Assembly: GCF_900113375.1 (NCBI RefSeq)
Contig: NZ_FOPC01000010.1
Coordinates: forward strand, 101,559-165,558
Source: Algoriphagus hitonicola
GTDB lineage: Bacteria > Bacteroidota > Bacteroidia > Cytophagales > Cyclobacteriaceae
Reading direction: 5' to 3'
DNA: 64,000 nucleotides
A program made the position numbers and the translations under genes. Position 1 is the first letter of the stretch. Each line of letters starts with the position of its first letter. The notes below the pieces were generated by a model. It was not told the origin of the DNA, searched no databases, and was given only the letters and a program-made list of their open reading frames with translations. Of this stretch, positions 55,119-64,000 are shown piece by piece.

Positions 55119-57568
55119 ACTCTGAATTTCTCCAATAGTTTGTTGACCCATGGAGATCTTTTTCTTGGTTCCTCCTGATCATAATAGGCACCGGTATATT
55201 CATTTTTGCGCATATAGGAATAATTATAGCCATAGCCATAATTATAACCTCCAAAATCATACACATCCAGACCAGCCTTCAGTCCATTAAATACCGCATA
55301 AATATTATCTACCTGGTCATTGGCATAGAGATCATTGATCATCAGGAGGTAGCGCTTATGCGTAAAATCCTGTCTGACGATATACAGATTTACATCCGAG
55401 AACCGAAGTAAATCCATCGTTTCGGAAACCAATCCAATCGGTGGAGTATCCATCACCACCACATCAAAATCTTCTTTCAGGGAATTCAGAAAATCTGTCA
55501 TTTTATCCTTTAGCAACAGTTCCGCAGGATTGGGAGGAATCGGACCCGAAGGAACCACATAGAGATTTTCATACTTGGTCTTAACGATTATCTCCTCTCG
55601 ATCTGCTTTATCAACCAAAAAATTGGACAATCCAGTAGTATTCTGTACACCCAAATACTCGGAGATTTTTGGTCTTCTTAAATCCAAGCCGATCAGGATG
55701 GTTTTCTTTCCACTCAAAGCAATGGCAGAAGCCAAATTGATACTCACGAAAGTTTTGCCCTCACCGGAAACGGAGGAGGTGATCAAAATCCGCTTGCAGG
55801 ATTTCTCACTGGCAATGTAAAACAAAGCCGATCTCAAGGACCTAAAGGATTCTGAAACCATGGATTTTGGATGCTCCTGCACCAACAAATTTGTATCCTT
55901 GGTACTATAGCCAATGGTACCCAAAAGTGGAATTCGAAGTACATTCTTTAATTGAACCTGGTCAACAATCTTATTATTGAGATAATGATAAAGGATCAAA
56001 AGCAATAATGGAATAAAAAGGCCAAGACCAAAAGCCAAGCCATAATTCTGCGATTTCTTTGGGAAAATCAAATTTCCTCTTCGAGCATAATCCAAGATCG
56101 AATTATCAGAAATATTGGATGCCTGGGCAATGCCAGCCTCTGCTCTTTTTTCCAATAAATAATTATATAGATTTTCCCGCAGTTTAAACTCCCTACTCAA
56201 AGCCATGAAATCCGATTCGGCCTGAGGCAGTTTAGAAAATTCCACTCCTTCGGATTCTAATTTGGCAATAGCACGATCCTTCCTATCTCTGGTATTCTCT
56301 ACCAGATTATCCATGTTTTCAAAAATATTCTCACGAATCTTGGTGATCTGCTCATCAAGCTCCAATACATTGGGATGATTTTCATTGACACTAGCTAGAA
56401 GTTTTCGCCTTTGTAAAGAAATATCAATCAGGTTACTAACTAAGCTATTTAATAGGCCATCATTGATCCCAACTAAGGAGGGAGCCAGAATATCTGAATA
56501 GTCTTTCCCTTTTTCAATTAAATAAGCTTGTAAAGAGAGGTAATATTGCAGTTCGAAATCGATGGATTGGATTTGATCTTCCAAACTCTGGATATTCCCT
56601 AATACTCCCCCGAATTCAGAATTGATATCAAGGAGTTTATTCTCAACTTTGAAGTTTAGTATCCGTCTTTCTACGGCCTTCAATGAATCCTCCACGATAA
56701 ACAACTGCTCTTCCAAAAATTTGAGCGTGTTTTCAGTCATTTGGTTTTTTTCCTTCAGACTATACTCAATGTAGGCATCCATCAGGGCATTGACATAATC
56801 ACGGCCCTTTTCCACCACTTTGGTATTCATGATTACCTGAAGGACAGTTCCGTAGCTGTTAATGGGTCTTACCGTGATCCCTCTGGAATAATCGTCTATG
56901 ATATTCATCTGACTATGAATCATAAAGGACAGCTTATCCCCAGTTCTAAGATTCTTGACTTTTTTGATTTTAAAGCTACTATTAGGTGACTGTATTTCTT
57001 CGTCGAAGGTATAAACCTTATTCAAAATCGCATCATCCACCGGACCATCTGCTTTGGCATTGAGAAAATCAAAAAAACCGGACTCCTCACGGGTAAGCAT
57101 AAATTCATCCTCATTGACCATGGTAAAGGTAATCTCCCCCATCTCCATCTGGGGAAAATCCGGATCTACTTCCACATAGATTGGAGACTGATCATAGAGC
57201 TCCACCTCCTTGATATTGGTCGAGGCGTAATAGGTCACATTGAAGTGCAAATTGCTCAAGGCTTCGGCTGCCAAATTTTTGGAAGTCAGTAAGAGAATGT
57301 CGTTTTCCAGATTATAGGCTCCCGAAAAAATATTGGATCTGTCCAAAATCCGCATCTCCGGACTGGAGTTTTGCTTGATCAAAATACTGCCTTGTACCTC
57401 ATATTCCTCCACCGAATAGCGATGAAACAAAAAGGTTATGATCAAGCCCAAGAATATACTGGTGACGTACAAGGGCCAATATCTGAAATACTTAATCAGG
57501 TAGTATTTGATATCAATGGGTTTGATATCTTCCTGAAACTTGGACATATCTACCTTGCCATCAATCAT
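55115..57568 (-). CDS. Wzc-like polysaccharide co-polymerase / BY-kinase
   Basis: 817 residues. An N-terminal Wzz region with a first membrane segment (about 33-55) and a long periplasmic coiled coil is followed by a second membrane segment (about 515-535). The cytoplasmic tyrosine kinase has Walker A TSSVSGEGKT (near 600), Walker A' GLDLRRPKISEYLG and Walker B VVMDTPPIG. A tyrosine cluster (GGYNYGYGYNYSYM and beyond) near the C-terminus is the autophosphorylation tail. It controls polymer length and export with the Wza-like partner. ATGA overlap with that gene. Confidence 0.94.
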   Translation of the reverse strand: MIDGKVDMSKFQEDIKPIDIKYYLIKYFRYWPLYVTSIFLGLIITFLFHRYSVEEYEVQGSILIKQNSSPEMRILDRSNIFSGAYNLENDILLLTSKNLAAEALSNLHFNVTYYASTNIKEVELYDQSPIYVEVDPDFPQMEMGEITFTMVNEDEFMLTREESGFFDFLNAKADGPVDDAILNKVYTFDEEIQSPNSSFKIKKVKNLRTGDKLSFMIHSQMNIIDDYSRGITVRPINSYGTVLQVIMNTKVVEKGRDYVNALMDAYIEYSLKEKNQMTENTLKFLEEQLFIVEDSLKAVERRILNFKVENKLLDINSEFGGVLGNIQSLEDQIQSIDFELQYYLSLQAYLIEKGKDYSDILAPSLVGINDGLLNSLVSNLIDISLQRRKLLASVNENHPNVLELDEQITKIRENIFENMDNLVENTRDRKDRAIAKLESEGVEFSKLPQAESDFMALSREFKLRENLYNYLLEKRAEAGIAQASNISDNSILDYARRGNLIFPKKSQNYGLAFGLGLFIPLLLLILYHYLNNKIVDQVQLKNVLRIPLLGTIGYSTKDTNLLVQEHPKSMVSESFRSLRSALFYIASEKSCKRILITSSVSGEGKTFVSINLASAIALSGKKTILIGLDLRRPKISEYLGVQNTTGLSNFLVDKADREEIIVKTKYENLYVVPSGPIPPNPAELLLKDKMTDFLNSLKEDFDVVVMDTPPIGLVSETMDLLRFSDVNLYIVRQDFTHKRYLLMINDLYANDQVDNIYAVFNGLKAGLDVYDFGGYNYGYGYNYSYMRKNEYTGAYYDQEEPRKRSPWVNKLLEKFRV

Positions 57569-58377
57569 AAATTTCTGGTCAAAAGAGCGGATAATAAAAT
57601 CAAGGAAGAACCAATGGAAATAATCAAACCCAAGGAGGAGGAAAGGTTTTCAGCATTTCCAAATTGTCGGATATTCATAGGCTCTAAGTACAAGATATCA
57701 TTGGGCTGGATAAAATAAAAGGGTGAGGCCAATAAGGACCGATCATGAAGGTTGATTTGGTGGATTTTACTTCCCCCATCGTATTGGCGAATGATAAACA
57801 GCTGATTTCGCTTCGCCAAAATATTACTTTCCCCGGCCACGGATAAGGCATCAAAAATTGTCGCCCGGTTTTTAAGAATAACCTGGGTTCCGCTATTATT
57901 AAATTCTCCCAACGCAGTGAATCGGATCCCTCCTATTCTAAGCTTCACAAACACATCCTCTTTAAAATAAACATTTATGGCATTCTGAACCTTCTTCTGG
58001 GCTTCTTTTTCGCTCATTCCGCCAATCTCAATTCTCCCTAACTTGGGTAACTCTACGAATCCCTCCTTGTCTATGCTATAACCCGTAAAATAGAACATAT
58101 CACTTACTCCTCCACCTCCGCCACCTTGACGCATCATTCGCGAGCCCTGAAATTCAAAAGCCTGGGTGAGTTCCTCATCTGAACTCGCAAAATCAATATC
58201 TACAATATCAAAAGGTTGAAGAATATACTCATACTCAACCTCGGCGAAAGGAATAAATTCATCCAATCCGATCGGCTCATTTCCCGGAAGATTCTGCAAA
58301 TAAGTGATCCGCTTGTTGCTGATACAAGACGAAAATATAGTTGTAAATACAAGTAAAAGGAATAGGCGCTGCATCAC
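57565..58377 (-). CDS. Wza-like polysaccharide export lipoprotein
   Basis: 270 residues. Lipobox ends IFSSC near residue 18. A Poly_export domain (YEYILQPFDIVDIDF, then FTGYSIDKEGFVELPKLGRI) and a SLBB-type domain (FTALGEFNNSGTQVILKNRA) follow, with a C-terminal hydrophobic stretch (SSLGLIISIGSSLILLSAL). It forms the outer part of the capsule/EPS export channel with the Wzc-like protein. A Gly-rich run (RQGGGGGGV) lies near residue 85. Overlaps neighbours by 4 nt on both sides. Confidence 0.93.
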   Translation of the reverse strand: MMQRLFLLLVFTTIFSSCISNKRITYLQNLPGNEPIGLDEFIPFAEVEYEYILQPFDIVDIDFASSDEELTQAFEFQGSRMMRQGGGGGGVSDMFYFTGYSIDKEGFVELPKLGRIEIGGMSEKEAQKKVQNAINVYFKEDVFVKLRIGGIRFTALGEFNNSGTQVILKNRATIFDALSVAGESNILAKRNQLFIIRQYDGGSKIHQINLHDRSLLASPFYFIQPNDILYLEPMNIRQFGNAENLSSSLGLIISIGSSLILLSALLTRNL

Positions 58378-59387
58378 TGATAATTTACGGAAAAATTTTG
58401 ATCAGAGGATTTATCTTTCTTTTTTGAATTCATTATATTCTCTGCCAACTCATTCATACTCATACTTTGAAGTCCTTTAGACTTTGTCAATTCATTAATA
58501 AAAATCAACAAATCTTCTAAAACTTGTAAATTTTCTTTGGGTAAATGTCCAAAATTATGCGGATGCCACCATAAGTGATAAATTTCATTTCGCTTACAGG
58601 ATTCTACGAGTTCCGACTTGATTCGCTTTATCCGCAACTGATTAAAAACCGAACCCTTTCTATAGGGTCTCAAAAGCCTAGAAGCAGGGATTTCTATGGA
58701 CTCACCACTTATTTTTGGTTCGGAATAGCTACTCCGCTTGCCTAAAGGATACAAAGTGTCACCCGTTCTAAATATTTTCTTCGCTAAACTCTCTTCTACG
58801 GCGTTTTCCCAGAACCAGTCTTTCGGATTTGTTCTGAAATTTTTAAACCCCAAATCCATGGCAGCTTGAATACTATTCTCGTCGTATTGATTGCGAGGAA
58901 ATACCAAAGAAACAGGCTCAATACCTAATTTATCCTGACTTATCTTTTTGCTTGCACTCAAATCTGCCTGAAATGCGGCGAGATCAGCTCCTTTTTCCAG
59001 TGTATAAAAATGGGAGAATGTATGCGAAGCGATCTCTTGACCGGAAGTTTGACTCACATCCAAAGCTAAATCCGGAGCAAATAAACCATTTAAACCGGGT
59101 CGATCTTTCGCCCATTCATAGGCCGAATACTTTGGCTGTTCATAATTTGGAAGCCGGTTGGGCCTATACGATTCCCACTCTTCCCAATTTTTCGCCAAAA
59201 GCATTCCTACTGTGGCCCAAGTAGCATGAATTTTATATTTTTCAAATAGCCTGAGAATCTTTGGAACAGCATATTGAGTCCCTGCATAATAGGCCTGATA
59301 ATCTGCTAAGGAATATTTATCAAACCTTCCCCAGTGAAGTTCGAAATCTAAAGAAATTACAATAACAGGTCGCTCCAAATTCAACAC
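58374..59387 (-). CDS. Polysaccharide deacetylase (NodB-like)
   Basis: 337 residues, no signal peptide. NodB motifs: catalytic-base region VISLDFELHWGRFDK, zinc-binding H-x3-H in EIASHTFSHFYTL, the PRNQYDENSIQAAMDLGFKN block and a C-terminal IYHLWWHPHNFGH. It would remove acetyl groups from a glycan precursor or repeat unit in the EPS pathway. Four-base overlap with the Wza-like gene downstream and a 4-bp gap to the membrane protein upstream. Confidence 0.9.
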   Translation of the reverse strand: MLNLERPVIVISLDFELHWGRFDKYSLADYQAYYAGTQYAVPKILRLFEKYKIHATWATVGMLLAKNWEEWESYRPNRLPNYEQPKYSAYEWAKDRPGLNGLFAPDLALDVSQTSGQEIASHTFSHFYTLEKGADLAAFQADLSASKKISQDKLGIEPVSLVFPRNQYDENSIQAAMDLGFKNFRTNPKDWFWENAVEESLAKKIFRTGDTLYPLGKRSSYSEPKISGESIEIPASRLLRPYRKGSVFNQLRIKRIKSELVESCKRNEIYHLWWHPHNFGHLPKENLQVLEDLLIFINELTKSKGLQSMSMNELAENIMNSKKKDKSSDQNFSVNYQ

Positions 59388-59391
59388 AAAT

Positions 59392-60564
59392 TCATTGAGA
59401 TTTTCTGATTATGAAAGGCCAAATTAACCATAGGAAACTGATATACAAAAAAGGAAGCCAAACAGATTTCATTCGATAAAAAAGTCCATAATTATTTAAT
59501 GTCATTGAATACAGAAAAAACATCAATAAAGTGAGTAATAAAAAATAAGATAAGGCAAGGGGAAGTCGCTTTAATTTTCTAAATCCCAATAAAATAGCTG
59601 CAAAAAACAAACCTAACATCAGCAAGTTTTCTAGTGCAAAAATTAAAGAATAGATGTCCCAAATTTCCCAGATAAATGGCCGAAAAAAAACCGAAATCAA
59701 TCGAAATATCCAAGAGTATCCCAACATAGGCAACTCGGTATGAGCCTGATAAGCACTCAAAAACTCCATTTGCTCCTGACTCAATCGCATAAATTCCGAA
59801 AAAGATATGGCCTCCAAATGACTATAAGCCCACAGCCACCTAGCCCCTAAATATAAAACAGGCAAAAGTCCAAAAACCAATCCTATTCCCACCCGTTTTT
59901 GACTCCCTGATTTTTTCCAAAATAAAATCAACAACCAGAAAACGAAGAGTAAACCGATCAAAGGTTTAACCAAAAAAACCAAAAGCCAGAAAATCAGCGT
60001 GAGATAGACACTCTTATCCTGTGAAAAGGAGAAATAAAACAGACCCATCAAACCCAAAAACAAAAGTGCTTCTTTACTGACTCCCGCTGTCCAAAAATGA
60101 ATACCGGGAAACCACCAAATCAAAAATGGAAGATACCGGATCAGGCTTTTATTTTTAACCCTCTCAAATAGTCGCTCCGTCAGCAATGCCCCAAAGATCA
60201 ATCCTATAAATGACAAGAAACCATACCCTAAATTCCCAGACAAAAAACTTAAATCCAGCACTTTATAGGGGATATAATTCAACCATTGGATAAAAAAAGT
60301 TGAAAAGCCAAAATAGCCCATCCAGGATTGGGCGTATTGGGATAAATCAGCGCTCACCTCCCAATACCGAATCGCATCCCCTCCCTGTGAAGTCAAATAC
60401 TGATGATAAAAAAAGCTAAAGCCAACATGATAGAGTCCCAATGCAATCAACTGAAACCGAATAAATCTGGAAGAATGCGTAGGGAAAACCCAATAATAAA
60501 ATAAAGCCACACTTAGACCCAAAATCAAAAAAAACACGAGCACATCTTTCCCTTCAATCAACAT
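59392..60564 (-). CDS. Polytopic membrane protein of the EPS operon (possible polymerase)
   Basis: 390 residues, nearly all hydrophobic, with about ten membrane segments. Short loops hold GGDAIRYWEVSADLSQYAQS after the second or third segment and WWFPGIHFWTAGVSKEALL in the middle. By position (between a glycosyltransferase and a deacetylase) it is a candidate for a Wzy- or EpsG-like polymerase, but I recognise no diagnostic motif. It overlaps the glycosyltransferase by 7 nt. Confidence 0.75.
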   Translation of the reverse strand: MLIEGKDVLVFFLILGLSVALFYYWVFPTHSSRFIRFQLIALGLYHVGFSFFYHQYLTSQGGDAIRYWEVSADLSQYAQSWMGYFGFSTFFIQWLNYIPYKVLDLSFLSGNLGYGFLSFIGLIFGALLTERLFERVKNKSLIRYLPFLIWWFPGIHFWTAGVSKEALLFLGLMGLFYFSFSQDKSVYLTLIFWLLVFLVKPLIGLLFVFWLLILFWKKSGSQKRVGIGLVFGLLPVLYLGARWLWAYSHLEAISFSEFMRLSQEQMEFLSAYQAHTELPMLGYSWIFRLISVFFRPFIWEIWDIYSLIFALENLLMLGLFFAAILLGFRKLKRLPLALSYFLLLTLLMFFLYSMTLNNYGLFYRMKSVWLPFLYISFLWLIWPFIIRKSQ

Positions 60565-61739
60565 CCCAATGCCCTCCCATAGCTCATTGCTGACTGCTCA
60601 AGGGAATATAACTGTAGTCCAAGTTCCCTGGCTTCCAAATGGATTTCAGGTGACAATCCCATCAACCAATCCAAGATCTGATCCAAATTTTGATCGGCTA
60701 AAAAGCAGGATTCTTGACCTCCCAGTTCCTGCCGAAGATCCCCGATCTCAGGACTCAGCCAAACAGGCAAGCCACAAAGTAAATATTCTCCCAATTTAAT
60801 TGGAGCCAATCCCTTTAGCGAAGGAGCGGGAGTCCGCAGGCAAATCCCCAAGTCTGCGGCCGATAGATAAGCCTGGATTTCTTTAAAAGCACCTTCAATG
60901 CTCATTACCCGATCCTTAAGTGAAAGCGGTAAATTTTGTTCCATCCAACTGCTGTTTCTACTAAGAATAAGCAGCTTCAATCTGGAATCCCGTTCCATCA
61001 ATTCAAACACGGGTTTCAGGTAATAGGCATTTCCCAGCGAACCGGAGTGCACCAATACTTTTTCATCTGCCCTGATTCCCCATTTCGCGCGAAAAGTCGT
61101 TCGTGAATTTTCATTCCGCTGAAATAGCTGCGGGTCTCGCCCATTAATTACTTTGAAAAATTTATTAGGATTCAATTCCCGATTTTCCTTCAGATGCCAA
61201 TCGATGGCCGCGTTACTTCGAGTAAGGATAATATCTGCCTTTTGTAGCATTTCCTTTTCGATTTTTACCAAAAAGCGATGTTGCCCAGAACCTTTTTTCA
61301 ATCTCGAAAAATCAATTCGCTCCTGAATCGGCAGACCATCAGCATCAAAAGCCAAGCGTGTAGCATTCCAATTTATTTGCCTAGCCAAAAATCGAATCAG
61401 TAAAGCAGGCATAGTACTCCTTGGCATAATCCAATCAAAATTTTGAGAGCGGATCAGCTTCAAAACAACCTTTCTGCGAATCCAAAGTGAATAAATTGCC
61501 GCAAGACTTGCTACAGGCTTTCGATAAACTGAATAGTGGAAATATTTAATTTGCGCTTTTTCTGCAAGATGATTGATTCGGCTGACTTCAGATTTATCAG
61601 CCCAAGAAAACTGAATAACACTCACTTCTAGGCCATATTTCTGGCTTAGCGCATCGAAAATCGGAAAAAAGAGCGTTTCCAAATAATTGCTCGTTCCCGA
61701 GTCCCAAGTGATAAATAACAGTTTCTTTTTTTTCTCCAT
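60558..61739 (-). CDS. Glycosyltransferase (GT4-like, GT-B fold)
   Basis: 393 residues. The N-terminal half has a typical LLFITWDSGTSNYLETLFFP opening. The C-terminal half has KVLVHSGSLGNAYYLKPVFE (nucleotide-sugar domain start), an AADLGICLRTP segment and APIKLGEYLLCGLPVWLS, the E-x7-E-like donor-binding motif region. Adds a sugar to the lipid-linked EPS repeat. Overlaps the next gene by 7 nt and follows the first gene of the operon by 11 bp. Confidence 0.9.
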   Translation of the reverse strand: MEKKKKLLFITWDSGTSNYLETLFFPIFDALSQKYGLEVSVIQFSWADKSEVSRINHLAEKAQIKYFHYSVYRKPVASLAAIYSLWIRRKVVLKLIRSQNFDWIMPRSTMPALLIRFLARQINWNATRLAFDADGLPIQERIDFSRLKKGSGQHRFLVKIEKEMLQKADIILTRSNAAIDWHLKENRELNPNKFFKVINGRDPQLFQRNENSRTTFRAKWGIRADEKVLVHSGSLGNAYYLKPVFELMERDSRLKLLILSRNSSWMEQNLPLSLKDRVMSIEGAFKEIQAYLSAADLGICLRTPAPSLKGLAPIKLGEYLLCGLPVWLSPEIGDLRQELGGQESCFLADQNLDQILDWLMGLSPEIHLEARELGLQLYSLEQSAMSYGRALGC

Positions 61740-61750
61740 GCTGATCTCCT

Positions 61751-63427
61751 TTATTCTCCAGCGCTGATTTCATACAAATGTATTCTCCAGGCACTCTTAG
61801 GATGCTCAAAGATCCTTTTTAAAATCAGATGATCCGAATCCACCGGTAAGGCCGAAAGCAAATAATCTGCTTTGAGCTGATTTTTCAAATAACTGAAATC
61901 AAAGTCCAGGTCTCGAACAGGAGCTTCATTTCGCCAAGAATACATAAAGTAATCATCCGGATATTGGGCATGTTGAAAATAGCACTTGTTTCCCCAATTC
62001 AAAAAATGCTTTTTTAATGATTCGTCCTTTTTCAGTTCCGAAGCAATGGCCTGGTAGATTTTTAGCTTATGAGAGCGTTCATAGTTCTGCATATACCCAT
62101 CCAGACTATGGAAACCGTGATACGTAGAGACTGCCGGAGGAATATTCAAATGAGCTATTCTCCGCTCCTTCCAATTTTCTCCAAGAAGGTTCTTGATTTC
62201 TGAATAGGATTCCGTCGCAAAATATTCCTTAAAACTTGGCACCTTTTGATTAATCAGCTTAAGGTCCTGATTGAGTAGATAACGCCACTCATATTGATAA
62301 ACAAAAATATTGATCAGCAGAAGTATTGGAATCAGGATTTTTGCCCATCGGAAATTCAAAAGAGCCCAGCTTTGAATAAAGAAAGCAAAGAGGAAATAGG
62401 GAATCCAAAACTCAAATCTCAGAAAATTCAGTGAAGCTAAAGAAGGAATTATTTTTCCCGCGAAAGTTAAAAGGCCCCCATGACTCAGAATGGATAAGAA
62501 AACACTAATGCCTAGGACCATAAATAGATTCCAGACCGCTTTCATTTTTAGGGGATTTCCCTTGCCCAAAAAGAAAAACACCGAAGCAAGCAGAAGATAA
62601 ATAGGTGCAAAATGAGCACCGCTTTGATTTCCAGACCAGAAAAAATCCCAAGGCATCAAATCCGACCAAATTCCAAAATCATAGGTAAAATCCTCTCGAT
62701 GACTCTGAAATGCTTCATTGAAAAAAAGGCCCTTAATCAAATGAATTTCTTGTAGGCCCCAGGCCATGCCCAAAATAATCAAACCCATAAATCCGAATTT
62801 CGGAAATCTTCTTTCCTTCAACCCAATCCAAATTCCCCAGGCCAAAAAGCCAAGCAGGAAATAGAAGCCTGCCAAAACCAATTTTGAATAAAAGGCATAA
62901 AAAACAAGAATTAAGATATACTTCCAGGAGAATTTACCGGAGTATAGGCGATCAACTACCAAAACTACCAAAGGCAGCATCGCAATAGAAACTCCCCTAT
63001 GAGGATAAAAGGCTAAGGTAGCCCAGAGCAGGGGAATCAAATTGAGAAGAAATGGACTGGTCAAAATACCAGATTGAGAGGATAACCAATAGCGAAAGGA
63101 GAAGTAGGCCAAGAGAATAATCAAGCCTTTATTGACGATATATGCCGAGAGAATTGGAAAGAAGTAGTAGAGCAAGCCTTCGACATTAAAGGCAGAAGGA
63201 TAGGTAAATCGGGGACTTTCCAAAATCATTCCTTTCACCGGAGTATCCCAAGTTGAAAAAATCAGGCCTTGATCTTTGAGGGATTTCCACCAAGCGAGAT
63301 TGGAATCCATGTTATCGGATACAGGAATAAAAACCTCTTCCCATTGCCACATATAGGGAAATAAAAGCAGTATCAGAACACCTACTGGGATAAGATAATT
63401 TAAATATGCTTTAGGAGGAGAGGACAT
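61751..63427 (-). CDS. Large polytopic membrane protein (DUF6044/YfhO-like, possible GT-C)
   Basis: 558 residues with about eleven membrane segments and a soluble C-terminal part of about 150 residues. The first outer loop is IPVSDNMDSNLAWWKSLKDQ, with acidic residues as in GT-C enzymes. The tail has STYHGFHSLDGYMQNYERSH. The family assignment to DUF6044 is from memory and tentative. First gene of the six-gene EPS operon; the gap upstream is repeat-rich. Confidence 0.72.
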   Translation of the reverse strand: MSSPPKAYLNYLIPVGVLILLLFPYMWQWEEVFIPVSDNMDSNLAWWKSLKDQGLIFSTWDTPVKGMILESPRFTYPSAFNVEGLLYYFFPILSAYIVNKGLIILLAYFSFRYWLSSQSGILTSPFLLNLIPLLWATLAFYPHRGVSIAMLPLVVLVVDRLYSGKFSWKYILILVFYAFYSKLVLAGFYFLLGFLAWGIWIGLKERRFPKFGFMGLIILGMAWGLQEIHLIKGLFFNEAFQSHREDFTYDFGIWSDLMPWDFFWSGNQSGAHFAPIYLLLASVFFFLGKGNPLKMKAVWNLFMVLGISVFLSILSHGGLLTFAGKIIPSLASLNFLRFEFWIPYFLFAFFIQSWALLNFRWAKILIPILLLINIFVYQYEWRYLLNQDLKLINQKVPSFKEYFATESYSEIKNLLGENWKERRIAHLNIPPAVSTYHGFHSLDGYMQNYERSHKLKIYQAIASELKKDESLKKHFLNWGNKCYFQHAQYPDDYFMYSWRNEAPVRDLDFDFSYLKNQLKADYLLSALPVDSDHLILKRIFEHPKSAWRIHLYEISAGE

Positions 63428-63639
63428 TTACCCGGCTTTGACATCGAATTTAGCAGGAAAGCTAGGAAAACCTGATTAAGGACCTCCGAAAAATGCTTGC
63501 TAAGGTAAAATGCGTTTATCTTGATCAGTGAATCGATTGGAGGTTTGAAAGTTTGGATGCCAAAGATTAGAGAAAAATTAGGCAGTCACAGTTGGCAGTA
63601 GGCTTTTCGGTTCTATTAAATTCTTTGAGAAAGCTCCGA

Positions 63640-64000
63640 TGGAGTAAACTCCGTATGAAGAAGCGAGGAATAAGCAAGGAAATGCGGGATTTTGTCATGC
63701 CGAAAGAATCCCACCTCGGCCTGAGGATTTGATGGATATCAGCCTCGTTATGCCGAGGAGCCTGCCAATTTTCAAGTGGTAATGATTATTGATTTATTGA
63801 TTTATTGATTTATTGATGAATTGGGGAATTGTCGAAAGTTGAATTGATGGGAAGTTTGGAGATTGGTGATGTGTGACCTTTGTAAAAAGATATCGAATTT
63901 CGAATGAAAAATGATGAATTTCGAAGTGTGACGTTCAGAAAAATCCCGAAGTGCCTGTCCCGATTATCGGGAGCTTAAACTTTTCAATACCTGTGCGCCG
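63640..64000. repeat. Long structured intergenic repeat, copies 3a and 3b (cut by the window end)
   Basis: 63645-63785 matches the second half of copy 2, including the 45-nt hairpin at 63714-63758 and TCAAGTGGTAATGATTATTG. 63926-64000 matches the first half of a further copy (CCCGAAGTGCCTGTCCCGAT, CTTTTCAATACCTGTGCGCC) and runs off the window. Between them is an 8-bp tandem iteration (TTATTGAT-like, about 63787-63817). No gene is seen in 63428-64000. Confidence 0.8.
63714..63758. repeat. 45-nt hairpin core, copy 3
   Basis: Outer arms CCTCGGC (63714-63720) and GCCGAGG (63752-63758) pair perfectly although the 31 inner bases differ strongly from copies 1 and 2. Confidence 0.72.

Noticed and set aside
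63787-63817. Tandem TTATTGAT-like units considered as a CRISPR array
   Set aside because: The unit is 8 bp with no spacers; a simple tandem repeat.

Overview
Organism. The window looks like a chromosome segment of a Bacteroidota member, most likely a Cytophagales/Cyclobacteriaceae (Algoriphagus-like) bacterium. Supporting signs are a type II-C cas9 with a Bacteroidota-style tracrRNA, a T9SS plug protein (DUF5103), SPFH, fasciclin and DUF4397 surface proteins, a two-component propeller sensor, TTTG-N19-TAnnTTTG-type promoters and dense families of small palindromic intergenic repeats. Genus-level assignment is inference; no rRNA or tRNA was seen. Layout. (1) 1-6905: a type II-C CRISPR-Cas locus on the minus strand (cas9, cas1, cas2) with a divergent tracrRNA. 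A REP-associated tyrosine (HUH/Y1) transposase sits between cas9 and cas1, bracketed by its own hairpins. The spacer array is not in the window and probably lies left of position 1. (2) 7075-19601: housekeeping and catabolic genes: tex, a TlpA-like thioredoxin, a GH95 fucosidase, a membrane-anchored nitrilase-family protein, a metallophosphatase, a LacI regulator and an M14 peptidase. (3) 19759-23202: a sucrose module of amylosucrase and an SLC45-like transporter, preceded by a 42-bp palindrome that could be a LacI operator. (4) 23825-31740: molybdenum cofactor synthesis in two blocks (moaA-moeA-TSUP and moaD-moeB-moaE-PLP decarboxylase). They are separated by a DUF1778/GNAT toxin-antitoxin pair and an IS200-like transposase unit with 142-bp direct repeats. 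(5) 31876-46309: an AraC regulator with a probably frameshifted outer-membrane protein, small secreted proteins, a propeller sensor with a response regulator, a molybdenum hydroxylase (a likely consumer of the cofactor made nearby), the T9SS plug and an ABC-F ATPase. (6) 46310-48892: a RES/Xre toxin-antitoxin pair between two copies of a roughly 375-bp structured repeat. (7) 48893-53244: a sorbosone/glucose dehydrogenase-like protein, hflK-hflC and kdsB. (8) 53553-63427: a polytopic membrane protein and a tightly overlapping six-gene minus-strand operon for polysaccharide synthesis and export (GT-C-like proteins, glycosyltransferase, deacetylase, Wza-like, Wzc-like). The window ends inside another copy of the structured repeat. 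Main points of interest. The cas operon is split by a transposase with cognate hairpins, one of which is embedded in the transposase coding sequence. The tracrRNA gene is antisense to the cas9 leader. Two toxin-antitoxin modules each lie next to different repeat families. A 45-nt hairpin element keeps its stem in three copies. A likely one-base frameshift occurs in the outer-membrane gene at 32.9 kb.
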